Shown: positions 1-7,750 of the stretch, one piece after another
Layout: each line of letters opens with the position of its first letter
Numbering within the stretch: the first letter of the stretch is position 1
Source of the DNA: a virus
Direction: 5' to 3' (one strand)
Virus record (IMG/VR): IMGVR_UViG_3300042346_000173
Coordinates: 1-34,617 of that record
Length of the DNA: 34,617 nt
The notes under the pieces: model-generated
Told to the model about the DNA's origin: nothing
The model's input: the letters and a program-made list of their open reading frames with translations, nothing else
The model's database searches: none
Position numbers and translations under genes: made by a program

Positions 1-73
1 TCGCTTGTTGTGGGAATACTGCGAACAGGATTGCTGGTAGCGGTATAAGCCAGCGTGTTAGATTGCGACCCAC
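1..73 (-). CDS. Partial hypothetical protein with signal-like N-terminus
   Basis: A frame opens with GTG at 73 and runs off the left edge without a stop. The first residues read VGRNLTRWLIPLPAILFAVF, a basic start followed by a hydrophobic stretch, which is the pattern of a signal peptide or first membrane helix. The GTG lies 3 bases downstream of the stop codon of the preceding gene, so it would continue the same operon. No clear Shine-Dalgarno site is visible and only 24 codons can be seen, so function cannot be assigned. A membrane or exported role (for example a holin or spanin) is only a guess. Confidence 0.45.
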   Translation of the reverse strand, partial: MGRNLTRWLIPLPAILFAVFPQQA

Positions 74-76
74 ACT

Positions 77-454
77 TTAAGATTCAACTATTTCTATCCA
101 TTGTTGGTTCGGTTCAAACCACGCATAGTTGCCTTCAGGTTTTGGTGTTGGTGGTTGCCAATCGTGGTTCTCATCAAGAGTCCACGAAGAAAATGGTTTT
201 GGCGCAACAAACACATCAGCATCAGCATCATAACTAAAACCTACGCCTGCGTATTGTTTGCGAATGTTGCCATTGTAACTAGTGCGTTTACAGGTCAGCC
301 CTGAGTGCCACGATTGGTTTTCATAGAACTGTTCCCAAGCCTCAGATGAACCGCCAACTTCTACACCGTTGTCAAGTTGCGTAACCGTTTCATCTACGCC
401 CGTAATTACTTTTACAACAACATTGTCTGAATTAAGAAATGCGTAATGTGCCAT
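77..454 (-). CDS. Conserved phage structural/fibre-associated protein (125 aa)
   Basis: Starts at the ATG (454) that overlaps the TAA of the upstream gene, giving MAHYAFLNSDNVVVKVITG. An in-frame ATG four codons upstream is less likely because it lies inside the upstream gene. I recognise the family from aquatic phages: an N-terminal MAHYAFL segment, a central CKRTSYN segment (about residues 55-61), a YAGVGFSYD segment, and a C-terminal PKPFSSWTLD segment. Members sit next to tail-fibre genes and their role is unknown. It is probably a soluble virion or assembly protein, last but one in the visible late operon. Confidence 0.75.
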   Translation of the reverse strand: MAHYAFLNSDNVVVKVITGVDETVTQLDNGVEVGGSSEAWEQFYENQSWHSGLTCKRTSYNGNIRKQYAGVGFSYDADADVFVAPKPFSSWTLDENHDWQPPTPKPEGNYAWFEPNQQWIEIVES

Positions 455-1353
455 TATGCAGCCCAACTAACATTTCCCGAACCAGCAGTAATCGTTGTCA
501 CCTTAAATGAACCATCTATCGCTGTTGAGCCTGTTAAACCCGCACCGATTGCGATTGTAAAATTTTCTGGATAGCGCAAAATAACAACACCAGAACCGCC
601 TGCTTTACCGTTGCCATCTACGTCATTCGTATTGCCACCACCGCCACCACCGCCACCACCTGTATTGGCTGTGCCTGCGGTTCCATATGGACCACCCAGT
701 TTTCCACCGTTTCCACCGCCACCAGTACCGCCAGCACCACCACCTAAACTACCGCCACCGCCACCACCGCCACCGTATGAAACAGATGAACCCGTAATAC
801 TCGTTGCTACACCTGCGCCACCAGCGTTACCACGAGCAGTGTTATTGTCACTAACACCGACTGCGCCAGCACCGCCACCGCCTGAACCGTATTGAGTTGT
901 TCCACCCGAAAAACCTTCGTTTGCGGTTGGGGTACCAACTGAACCATTGGCATTTATTGCTTTACCGCCCGTTGAACCACCCGTTGCACCATTTGAGGTT
1001 GAATTTCGGCTGTGACCGCCACCGCCACCGACTGTAGAAACTGTGCTGAAAGATGAAGCAACACCGTTGCTTGCTAAAACATTTTCGTCTGTTGAACCAG
1101 CACCACCACCACCAATCGCAACGGCATAATTTGTGTTTTTATTTAAGATCAGTTTGGTTTCAAGTGTGCCACCACCACCCGTAGCCGTAACTGTGCTACG
1201 CAAACCGCCAGCACCGCCACCGCCAGCATAATAACCTTGTCCACCGCCACCGCCACCAGCAACAACAAGATAATCAACAGCAACAACTGATGGACCTTGA
1301 CCCCATTCAGATACTGCTGTGCTTACTCGTGTGCGTGAACCGTATCTAGACAT
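454..1353 (-). CDS. Glycine-rich tail fibre / receptor-binding protein
   Basis: The 299 residues have repeated poly-Gly runs of 4 to 10 residues separated by short polar segments, from about residue 30 to 255. The stretch ends in the GGSGVVILRYP signature seen at the end of glycine-rich domains in phage fibres and adhesins. The N-terminus (MSRYGSRTRVSTAVSEWGQG) probably attaches to the virion, and the last 45 residues form a Ser/Thr/Gly beta-rich end. In such proteins polyglycine-II sandwiches present the host-binding tip. It lies in the distal tail gene cluster, with the stop overlapping the next start. Function at the cell surface is inferred from the composition and position. Confidence 0.7.
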   Translation of the reverse strand: MSRYGSRTRVSTAVSEWGQGPSVVAVDYLVVAGGGGGGQGYYAGGGGAGGLRSTVTATGGGGTLETKLILNKNTNYAVAIGGGGAGSTDENVLASNGVASSFSTVSTVGGGGGHSRNSTSNGATGGSTGGKAINANGSVGTPTANEGFSGGTTQYGSGGGGAGAVGVSDNNTARGNAGGAGVATSITGSSVSYGGGGGGGGSLGGGAGGTGGGGNGGKLGGPYGTAGTANTGGGGGGGGGNTNDVDGNGKAGGSGVVILRYPENFTIAIGAGLTGSTAIDGSFKVTTITAGSGNVSWAA

Positions 1354-1362
1354 CGCTAAACC

Positions 1363-1725
1363 CTAGGCTGTAATTCGATTTACGTAACCAAAAATGTTGA
1401 TAGCACTAGTAGTCGCAGCAAAAGCAGCAACAACCAACGGAGTAGCGTTACCCTTGATAATCAAACCTGGAACCACTAAATATAAACCTGACTCGGCAGG
1501 AACCGTGAACTCCATGATGTCGCCACCAGCAGTAGCGCCACCCCACTCAATCGTCAATTTGCGGGCAGTTGTGTCATAATTCGTTGCATACAACCAAATC
1601 TCATCAACAGTTGTTGCCGTAGCCGAACCAGTATGAACAGTTTTACCTGGAGTTGCAGCATCATCAATGTGGATGCCACGACCATCAGTTGAACCGCTAA
1701 GCGGAATTTTTGTGAATGTTGCCAT
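1363..1725 (-). CDS. Small virion protein, beta-rich (120 aa)
   Basis: The sequence opens MATFTKIPLSGSTDGRGI, a start I recognise from conserved small structural proteins of aquatic phages (ASTKIPLSGSTDGKGI type). It is rich in Thr, Ala and Gly with alternating hydrophobic residues and no membrane segment or enzyme motif, which suggests a beta-sandwich virion protein. A Shine-Dalgarno-like AGGAGATAA lies just upstream of the ATG at 1725. It lies between two fibre-like genes, so a decoration or tail-tip role is plausible. The exact position in the particle is unknown. Confidence 0.6.
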   Translation of the reverse strand: MATFTKIPLSGSTDGRGIHIDDAATPGKTVHTGSATATTVDEIWLYATNYDTTARKLTIEWGGATAGGDIMEFTVPAESGLYLVVPGLIIKGNATPLVVAAFAATTSAINIFGYVNRITA

Positions 1726-1740
1726 GTGTTATCTCCTATG

Positions 1741-2244
1741 TTAACCGAAAATTTGTGAACCCAAAACGATAGCCGAATCATCACCTGAAGTTAAACCAGA
1801 AGCAGCAGGCGCAGCCCAAGCAGCATCCGTACCGTTAGAAGTTAGCACATAACCGTTAGTGCCAATGGCGATACGACCAACCGTAGGACCAGCACCCATC
1901 GTCAACAAATCACCACGAGTGGTCATCGTCGACGCAAACAAGTTCGCCTCATCAGCATCATCAGCCGTGAACACCGGATAGATCGTCGCACCCGAAGCAT
2001 GAGTTTGAGCCGTAGTGTCATCCTGCGCACGAGTCAACGTCAACACAGAACCAGAAATAGTCGCCGAACACTTCTCCTCAGAAGCAGTACCAGGACTTAT
2101 AACAACATAAAACGGTACACCCGCAGTAGAAGGCCAACCTGTTGTCGCAGCCAAAGTCGCAGACGTGTCACCAGACGCCAAAGCGTTAGTGATCGTCGTC
2201 TGTGCTGCCGCACCTTTATATTGTCTACGTGTTACCGCTGCCAT
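1741..2244 (-). CDS. Tail fibre-like protein (167 aa)
   Basis: The N-terminal half (residues about 15-90) has a beta-rich pattern with ATTGWPSTAGVPFYVVISPG followed by TASEEK, known from phage appendage proteins. The C-terminal half carries TRGDLLTMGAGPTVGRIAIG followed by NGYVLTSNGTDAAWAA, a repeat unit common in trimeric phage tail fibres. The protein ends with a short polar tail and has no chaperone or enzyme domain. It lies between the probable nozzle and a small virion protein. A short fibre or nozzle-attached adhesin is the likely role. Confidence 0.65.
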   Translation of the reverse strand: MAAVTRRQYKGAAAQTTITNALASGDTSATLAATTGWPSTAGVPFYVVISPGTASEEKCSATISGSVLTLTRAQDDTTAQTHASGATIYPVFTADDADEANLFASTMTTRGDLLTMGAGPTVGRIAIGTNGYVLTSNGTDAAWAAPAASGLTSGDDSAIVLGSQIFG

Positions 2245-2262
2245 TGAACTCCGATCATATCA

Positions 2263-4116
2263 CTACCTTACAGAACGCATCACCACAATAGCAGTACCCT
2301 CATGGTCGTTCTCTTTGTGGGTGTGTGACAACTGCTGTATTTGCATCTGTACGTTCTCGACAACCACAGCAAAAGTTTCGGTGTTTTCCTGGTAGGTGAC
2401 GACACGGGGATTGTCCACCAAATCCCGCAAATACCCTAATTCGACATCCACATCCTGCCAGTATTCCCGACCGTGAACATTCAGTTTGTGGTGCATCAGT
2501 AGAGGCACCGAGAAAATTTGGGAACGCAAAGGCGCTGCATAAGCCCTAGCCATCCAACGGGTCAAAGTCGGGCCTGTCGTGGCACCCGAAGCACGAGCCA
2601 AAGTGACCTTAATTTCTGCCTCAAAAATCTTGTCCTCTAAACCGTCAAACGTTTCCTCTTTCACGTTCTCGGTTGACAAAGTAGTGAAATCGTGGAAAGC
2701 GCCACCGTCAGAAGCAACCGACAAAGTAACCGAACCAGCCAACGGCAAACATCTGAGATCAAGTTTTGGAATGAACTTGGCGTCAGGAACACCCCAACGA
2801 TATATACCTGAACGCAGATAACCAGACGACACAAGGTTCGTGGCATGCGGTTGAAACACTCCGACACCAGACACCGTGAACAGTACATCGTTTTGGAATT
2901 CATGTATTGACTGCACCGCACCTTGCGCGGTTGCCATCAGATCGGCTGCGTAAGCAGGCTGGTTCGGGGAAATAAACACCGATATATCCATACGCCCGAT
3001 ACCAGTCGAAGTCGCATCAAAGTTTGACCACGAGAAGTAAACATATTTGCCGATACCAGCCATCGCCCCAACCGAAGCACTAGTTTCTACGAGTGGTCCG
3101 ACCGTGAGGTTGCCATCGGTATCTGTTGAACAAAAACGGAACCCTGTAGTGGTGCCGAGAATGATGTAACCGAGATAGCCGTAAATGGATTGGACAATTT
3201 CGCCAAGTGGCAGTTCTGCTGCAGCAGTCGGAATGTCAAGCGACGTGCCATCGGCTTTGATCTGTGTTTTGTAAATGATGCTTGTGTTCCCTGCGTAGCC
3301 TGCGCAATAGATGTAATTTTGTCCAGCAGCAAAACCCACCCAAGTCCAGTTCGTGTTCGGATGCGTGTAGAGCGCGGATGGGTTGTTCGCTGATGAACCT
3401 GCCGCGGTAGTAATGTTCCAAATCTTGCGCTTATCCACTCCCTGCCCAGCGACCATAAGACGGCCTCGAACATAGGCAAGAACGCCAGCCTCGATGCCCG
3501 TAATGTACGCCGAAGAAGTAGAGATGCCAGCGTTCGTTTGGTCAATGTCGCCGTTGGCGTACGAATAAAACACGTGGTAGCCGTCAGATGTGATTGAATA
3601 CAAATTCGATGCCGCCGTACCAGTCACCGTTGTCACCGTCACAAAATCTGTTGTGTATTTTACGTTCTGTCCATCGGTGCCATACAAACGACCATCAGCC
3701 GTAACCGCATACAGGTTCGTGCCAGCAGTCGGATAAACGTTCGTGGTGTCACGCAAAAGCGACAACCTGCCACGAGTCCACGGATCAACACCTTTGCTTG
3801 AATAGAACCTGTACGATTCGGCGTCAGCCGTATCCGAATACTGTTGACCGGCACCATAATGCCAAGACGATTGCGAACGACGCCACAAACCTTGCGGGTT
3901 TAACGCCGACTCACCAGGTTCAGTTGACTGGTCAACCGAATCACGGACACGTGCATCATACTGTCTTGTGAACTGCCCCGTTTTCATATCCAACATGTAT
4001 GGGCGACCGTTGATCGCTATAGGGAAAACATCTGGTACAAGTTCCGTTGCACCCGTACCTGTATAGAACGATGATGCGGGGCGGAAAGCGTCGGTGAAAC
4101 GCGTCAGCGTAGCCAC
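2263..4116 (-). CDS. Large tail protein, probable nozzle / beta-propeller-like
   Basis: The 617 residues contain recurring segments of the type NLYAVTADGRLYGTDG, NLYSITSDGYHVFYS and VYFSWSNFDATSTG, about 50 residues apart from residue 130 to 400, as in propeller blades. The last 200 residues are beta-rich without these repeats. Short-tailed phages carry a propeller-containing nozzle of similar or larger size next to the adaptor, and the upstream gene fits an adaptor. The start is GTG (4116) with AGGAAG six bases upstream. The family match is by pattern, not by a clear signature, so a different tail-tip or hub protein remains possible. Confidence 0.55.
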   Translation of the reverse strand: MATLTRFTDAFRPASSFYTGTGATELVPDVFPIAINGRPYMLDMKTGQFTRQYDARVRDSVDQSTEPGESALNPQGLWRRSQSSWHYGAGQQYSDTADAESYRFYSSKGVDPWTRGRLSLLRDTTNVYPTAGTNLYAVTADGRLYGTDGQNVKYTTDFVTVTTVTGTAASNLYSITSDGYHVFYSYANGDIDQTNAGISTSSAYITGIEAGVLAYVRGRLMVAGQGVDKRKIWNITTAAGSSANNPSALYTHPNTNWTWVGFAAGQNYIYCAGYAGNTSIIYKTQIKADGTSLDIPTAAAELPLGEIVQSIYGYLGYIILGTTTGFRFCSTDTDGNLTVGPLVETSASVGAMAGIGKYVYFSWSNFDATSTGIGRMDISVFISPNQPAYAADLMATAQGAVQSIHEFQNDVLFTVSGVGVFQPHATNLVSSGYLRSGIYRWGVPDAKFIPKLDLRCLPLAGSVTLSVASDGGAFHDFTTLSTENVKEETFDGLEDKIFEAEIKVTLARASGATTGPTLTRWMARAYAAPLRSQIFSVPLLMHHKLNVHGREYWQDVDVELGYLRDLVDNPRVVTYQENTETFAVVVENVQMQIQQLSHTHKENDHEGTAIVVMRSVR

Positions 4117-4119
4117 AGG

Positions 4120-5004
4120 CTACTTCCTGAACTTGATCGGATACTGCGCTTTTAGACGTGCCGCTTCAGCGATGACACGTTCACGGCGTAAACGTTGAAT
4201 GTTCGCAACCGAACCCAACACCGCACCGGCAGGCACCTCATCTGCTCGACGAGTATCGCCTTGTGATTCTGTGAAGTTTCGTTTAATTTCACGACCAGCC
4301 ATCAAACGCAACACGACACCCATTTCAACAATGTCGTCACAGGTTGTCGGCAAAAAACAGTTCGTAGTTAAATCCGATGACTCTGCGGTTGCACGAACAA
4401 ACGGTGCCTTGTAGCGCACACGGATCGTGCCAGCCATAACAGGTTCATCAAAAACAATAGTGTTCCCTGAAGCAAAATCTGCTGTAGGTAAACCTGTCTG
4501 CAAACGCACCCCATGAATCACAGGGAAATCGTCAGCCAAATATCGTAAACGAACATCCAACAACTCGATAATTGACCCCGAAGAAGCGATGTTCAACTGG
4601 CGGTCAGAACCGTTGTATGTCAGATCGGTTGTAACAACACGGAACAAACCGTTCGCTGTAGACGACAAATCATCAAGTTCAGCGTTGACAGCATCAAACA
4701 TTTGCGCACGAGGGAACCGTGGCTGAAGGGTGATTATCGCCCCTGATGTGTGGGATGTCGCCGTCGAGCCGCCGTAACCCCGTTCAACCGTGAGCGTCTT
4801 TGTCGCCGGTGTTGCTTCCCAGACATAGAAAAGTTCGGATTCGATTTCAAATACAGAACCAGTACGAAGCCCGCCAAGATCGTAAGAGGCGACAACAGAC
4901 GTGTCATCGCCGTCAATGCTTGTCGCCAGTTTGTTGCGTTCTTCAACGACCCCTCCCAACATTTGACGACTAGCCCGATTAAGGACTGTCGCTACTGTCG
5001 TCAT
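4120..5004 (-). CDS. Neck / tail adaptor-like protein (294 aa)
   Basis: The N-terminus (MTTVATVLNRASRQMLGG, then EERNKLA) and the central ERGYGGSTATSHTSGA and PRFPRAQMFDAVNAEL segments match a conserved neck-type protein that I know from aquatic phages. Such proteins bind under the portal and connect to the tail. The ATG at 5004 directly follows the stop of a small Lys-rich gene. The next gene starts three bases before its end region, so the two are translationally close. I read it as the adaptor paired with the downstream nozzle-like protein; this is inference from order and size. Confidence 0.55.
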   Translation of the reverse strand: MTTVATVLNRASRQMLGGVVEERNKLATSIDGDDTSVVASYDLGGLRTGSVFEIESELFYVWEATPATKTLTVERGYGGSTATSHTSGAIITLQPRFPRAQMFDAVNAELDDLSSTANGLFRVVTTDLTYNGSDRQLNIASSGSIIELLDVRLRYLADDFPVIHGVRLQTGLPTADFASGNTIVFDEPVMAGTIRVRYKAPFVRATAESSDLTTNCFLPTTCDDIVEMGVVLRLMAGREIKRNFTESQGDTRRADEVPAGAVLGSVANIQRLRRERVIAEAARLKAQYPIKFRK

Positions 5005-5160
5005 TTAGTAAGTGTAACTCCCGTATCCTGGAAACGAACCTGCTTGTGCTTTCGCTGAAGTTTTCATGGTGCGCTTACCTTTCTTTGCTTTCGGCGCAGG
5101 GCGATACTCTTTTGCAGGTGCGCCTTTGACAGAAGATTTCTTGTTCTTTGGTAAAGGCAT
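5005..5160 (-). CDS. Small Lys/Pro-rich basic protein (51 aa)
   Basis: A 51-codon frame starts at the ATG (5160) that overlaps the TAA of the upstream mini-gene and stops immediately before the neck gene's ATG. It begins MPLPKNKKSSVKGAPAKEYR and ends in an aromatic tail, GSFPGYGSYTY. It is strongly basic in the first 35 residues and has no hydrophobic core. It is one of four basic mini-proteins encoded in a row. The tight overlaps and codon structure support it being real. Binding to packaged DNA or to capsid is possible but unproven. Confidence 0.7.
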   Translation of the reverse strand: MPLPKNKKSSVKGAPAKEYRPAPKAKKGKRTMKTSAKAQAGSFPGYGSYTY

Positions 5161-5273
5161 TACTTCTTCTTTTTCCCGTACTTCATTTTCTTGCCAGTTT
5201 TTTTGGCTTCAGCCTTAGCCATAGCCTTACCTTTAGGGGTGTACGCGAATTCTTTCTTTCCGACTTTTGGCAT
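5160..5273 (-). CDS. Tiny Lys-rich conserved phage protein (37 aa)
   Basis: The ATG at 5273 gives MPKVGKKEFAYTPKGKAMAK followed by a Lys/Ala tail of alternating K, A and G. I recognise this MPKVGKKxFxYT...GKA pattern as a recurrent tiny protein in aquatic phage structural clusters. A longer reading upstream in the same frame lies on top of the neighbouring gene and is not credible. About 40 percent of residues are lysine, so it should bind nucleic acid or acidic protein surfaces. Its role has not been established to my knowledge. Confidence 0.75.
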   Translation of the reverse strand: MPKVGKKEFAYTPKGKAMAKAEAKKTGKKMKYGKKKK

Positions 5274-5274
5274 A

Positions 5275-5571
5275 TTATTTTTTCCTTTTGTTGCGTGCTG
5301 ATATTGCTTTAGCCTTGCTACGTGCATCCGCTTTAGACGAAGCACCCCAAGCCTGCAACGATAATAGCAGGCGTGTAGGTTTACCTTTTGTATCTCTTTC
5401 AGGCCCAGGCATGTTTCCCATACGAGCCAAGAAAGACGCTCGACGAGGATTGTCACCAGACTTAACAGGCGGTTTCAAAGTGCCACCCTTGTATGAGGCA
5501 CGACCTTTAGCGTTCAACCCGCCTTTAGGGTTCTTGCCTTCTTTGCGTTGCCATGCCGGTGTTTTAGCCAT
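5275..5571 (-). CDS. DUF6321-like conserved phage protein (98 aa)
   Basis: The ATG at 5571 gives MAKTPAWQRKEGKNPKGGLN, followed by KPPVKSGDNPRRASFLARMG, MPGPERD, and KPTRLLLSLQAWGASSKADA. This is the signature of a highly conserved small basic protein of marine and freshwater phages that I associate with DUF6321. An in-frame ATG 20 codons upstream would overlap the preceding gene heavily and is rejected. It is basic throughout with a C-terminal Lys/Arg tail. The function is unknown; it is consistently found near structural genes, as here. Confidence 0.85.
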   Translation of the reverse strand: MAKTPAWQRKEGKNPKGGLNAKGRASYKGGTLKPPVKSGDNPRRASFLARMGNMPGPERDTKGKPTRLLLSLQAWGASSKADARSKAKAISARNKRKK

Positions 5572-5719
5572 TGCGTTTAGCCCAAGCGTTATCAACAAGG
5601 TTCGGGTATGGTCTGCCTGCTGAGGCTGCACGACGTTTAGCGGCAGCCTTCTTTTTTGGTGTCAACGGTTTAGATTTCTTGTTCGGGTTTTTAGTATCCC
5701 AAAATGCTTTCTTTTTCAT
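5564..5719 (-). CDS. Small Lys-rich basic protein (51 aa)
   Basis: It starts at ATG 5719, which overlaps the TGA of the glycosyltransferase gene (ATGA), and ends 8 bases inside the DUF6321-like gene. The first 30 residues are dominated by K and P (MKKKAFWDTKNPNKKSKPLT), followed by GRPYPNLVDNAWAKRNG. The four-base start-stop overlap is the pattern used throughout this operon and supports translation. It is the first of the four basic mini-proteins. Function unknown. Confidence 0.72.
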   Translation of the reverse strand: MKKKAFWDTKNPNKKSKPLTPKKKAAAKRRAASAGRPYPNLVDNAWAKRNG

Positions 5720-6828
5720 GCAACCTCCACGGTATACGATTCGACATAACCTGACGCCAATACTACATTGACGACGCCTTCAGGTACACGCAATGGAACC
5801 CCTTTTTTGAAGAAGTAACTTTTGCCTGCTATGTCGCATTGGACCGTTCGGTTCAATATGACGTTATGCCAAAGGGTCGCTGTTTCGGGTTCTACTGCCG
5901 TCAACATTTTGCCTGCGGGTAGGGTGTCGGCAAGTTTGCGGGCCGCTTTCTCCCATGACCATTCGTGTACTTTTGGCAACATTTTTTTGGCATGATCCAA
6001 ATAGCGGTGATGGTTGTTGTACATTTCTCGCATCGCTTCAGCCAACTCTTTCGGGTCGGACTGATCCCACATGCCGGTATAGATGTTGTATGTTGCGGGG
6101 GTTCGCTTGTATCCCAACACGATTGGTGACAGGTAGGCGAAATCTTTTTGTCCTGTCGAATCGTTGATGATCGTAGGGATACCCATAGCCATAGCCTGCA
6201 ATGGCATCAGCCCGAAACCTTCGCCTCGGGTCACAGCAATGAAACAGTCGGCTTTCGCAAAATAGTCTATGGTTTCTTCGTCGGTAAACCATTTCCTGTG
6301 CATGAACACGTTGTCAGGTAAAACAAGATCGGGTACACCGTACGCTTCAGGGTTCGGTTTCAAATGTAGTTCGGCGTCAAGGTCAGCAAGTTTGAACGCC
6401 TCAAACACGATATCTAAACCTTTGCGCAACCATTGTGAACCACCAGCATGAAACCTGAACCGTTTGTTTGGTTCCCGTTTGCGTGGCTTCCAAATGTTTT
6501 TGTCAACCCCTAACGGTACGAGATGCACGTTGTCGTGATAGCGGGAGAACAGTTCAACATTATGGTTACAGGGTACGATGATCTGGTCATAGATGTTGCA
6601 CCAGTCGCTTTGCTGTTGGTTCAGTTCACTTGATTCCCACATCGTGAAACAGGCTCGATGCTGGTTTTTGTAAAAGGTTTTTATCTGGTATGGCTGCATC
6701 ATGTTCACCATCACATCGGCGTGTTCGTGTAGCGTGATATCTGCCGGTACATGTTCCATGAACCCTTTGTACATTGCACCGTACCCGTATCTTGGGTGCG
6801 GATAACCAAGCCAAGACTGGTAGTTCAC
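5716..6828 (-). CDS. Glycosyltransferase, GT-B fold, GT4-like
   Basis: The 370 residues match a short GT4-type glycosyltransferase. An acceptor-binding N-terminal half begins MNYQSWLGYPHPRYGYGAM. The donor-binding half has VPLGVDKNIWKP (about 104-115), HAGGSQWLRKGLDIVFEAF (127-145) and VTRGEGFGLMPLQAMAMG (199-216). The last is the EX7E region, but the second glutamate is replaced by Gln 211, so activity or chemistry could differ. The final 60 residues form a small extra beta-rich domain. The gene overlaps the upstream glycosyltransferase by four bases. Likely substrates are a virion protein, host surface glycan or modified DNA; the adjacent Ser/Thr repeat protein makes the first most attractive. 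Confidence 0.85.
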   Translation of the reverse strand: MNYQSWLGYPHPRYGYGAMYKGFMEHVPADITLHEHADVMVNMMQPYQIKTFYKNQHRACFTMWESSELNQQQSDWCNIYDQIIVPCNHNVELFSRYHDNVHLVPLGVDKNIWKPRKREPNKRFRFHAGGSQWLRKGLDIVFEAFKLADLDAELHLKPNPEAYGVPDLVLPDNVFMHRKWFTDEETIDYFAKADCFIAVTRGEGFGLMPLQAMAMGIPTIINDSTGQKDFAYLSPIVLGYKRTPATYNIYTGMWDQSDPKELAEAMREMYNNHHRYLDHAKKMLPKVHEWSWEKAARKLADTLPAGKMLTAVEPETATLWHNVILNRTVQCDIAGKSYFFKKGVPLRVPEGVVNVVLASGYVESYTVEVA

Positions 6829-7511
6829 TCAAATACTTCCGGGGGCCAACAGGTTCCAGGAATGATCCCGCCTTTTTTTGCTAAACGTTTCATTAAAGCA
6901 ATATCATCAAAAGAATGTGGCGCGGGATTTCGTGAATACTGTTCTGTGTGATGCGTGTAATAACTACGAACCTTTGTGTCAAATGTTAAATGAATCCCCG
7001 CGGCTCGACATTCTAAAAAATATATCCAATCACTCCAACAAGCAACTTCACGAAACTTGATACGTTCAAGCAATGACAATGACCATAAGGCCCAACCAGT
7101 CAAAGGGAACCATTCTTCTTCATAAATGTTTTCCCATCCTTGTTGGGTTGGCTGATAAATTTTGCCGTCAGAACCAAGTAACGGACCTAAGGTAATGTCG
7201 CCACCAAAAACCAAATCTTTTAACGAGTCAACAGGCATACCATCATCAAGCCCGCATCCAATCATTAACTGTGTTTTCATATGTTTGGCAGCAAGAGAAA
7301 ACCAAGTATCTTGGTTAACTCCTGGTTCTACAACAACCCTAAACCTGTTGCTTAAACCATCAATGGGTTTGTCTGCAATTATTAAAAATTCATACGGTTG
7401 AGGATCAAGCGCCAACATTTGTGGCAGCCATTTGGGTTTACCCCAACGTTCCCAATAATCACCCCACAACGGAGAACAAATTGTTACTTCACTTGGGTCT
7501 ACTGATCGCAT
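6825..7511 (-). CDS. Probable glycosyltransferase, GT-A/GT2-like
   Basis: The 228-residue protein starts with a beta strand, VTICSPLWGDYW (about 9-20), has LDPQPYEFLIIADKP (35-49) where nucleotide-sugar enzymes bind donor, and GLDDG (87-91) as a possible metal-binding acidic motif. A later WSDWIYFLECRAAGIHL segment resembles the catalytic/acceptor region of family 2 enzymes. The match is by pattern and by pairing with the clear GT-B enzyme downstream, with an ATGA overlap. No membrane helix is seen, so it is cytoplasmic. Confidence 0.6.
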   Translation of the reverse strand: MRSVDPSEVTICSPLWGDYWERWGKPKWLPQMLALDPQPYEFLIIADKPIDGLSNRFRVVVEPGVNQDTWFSLAAKHMKTQLMIGCGLDDGMPVDSLKDLVFGGDITLGPLLGSDGKIYQPTQQGWENIYEEEWFPLTGWALWSLSLLERIKFREVACWSDWIYFLECRAAGIHLTFDTKVRSYYTHHTEQYSRNPAPHSFDDIALMKRLAKKGGIIPGTCWPPEVFE

Positions 7512-7744
7512 CAGTCTGCGATCTTTTCTAGTTTCGCTGAGCCATCAATTTTTGTTGGCTGCCCACCCGTTTTGCGTATCCGTTTATAGGCATCCAAATC
7601 TTTGTCAAGTACACGTTCTTTGGCGTTCAAATCTGCGACATTGTGACGTGTCGGCATCGCCGAACCTGACACACGGACATGGCTGATACGGCAAGCGAAG
7701 CAGCCTTCAACGTCTAGATTCGGATGTGTTTCCCTGTGTTTCAT
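7511..7744 (-). CDS. Conserved small phage protein with a CxxC motif (77 aa)
   Basis: It begins MKHRETHPNLDVEGCFACRI and continues with SAMPTRHN and a charged helix, LNAKERVLDKDLDAYKRIRK, then a QPTKIDGSA segment. I know this arrangement from actinobacterial phage genomes, where the protein is annotated only as hypothetical. The single CxxC could bind zinc as a dimer or form a disulphide. Its stop overlaps the next start by one base. Position between the repeat proteins and the glycosyltransferases suggests a late role. Confidence 0.7.
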   Translation of the reverse strand: MKHRETHPNLDVEGCFACRISHVRVSGSAMPTRHNVADLNAKERVLDKDLDAYKRIRKTGGQPTKIDGSAKLEKIAD

Positions 7745-7750
7745 AATCCC

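Noticed and set aside
611-895. Poly-proline plus-strand open frame
   Set aside because: It is the antisense reading of the glycine-rich fibre gene, whose GGN codons give CCN runs.
1554-1784. 76-residue minus-strand frame overlapping 1363-1725 and 1741-2244
   Set aside because: Out-of-frame with two well-formed genes and low protein likeness.
5160-5456. 98-residue reading of the 37-residue Lys-rich gene
   Set aside because: The upstream part is antiphase to the DUF6321-like gene; MPKVGKK is the known family start.
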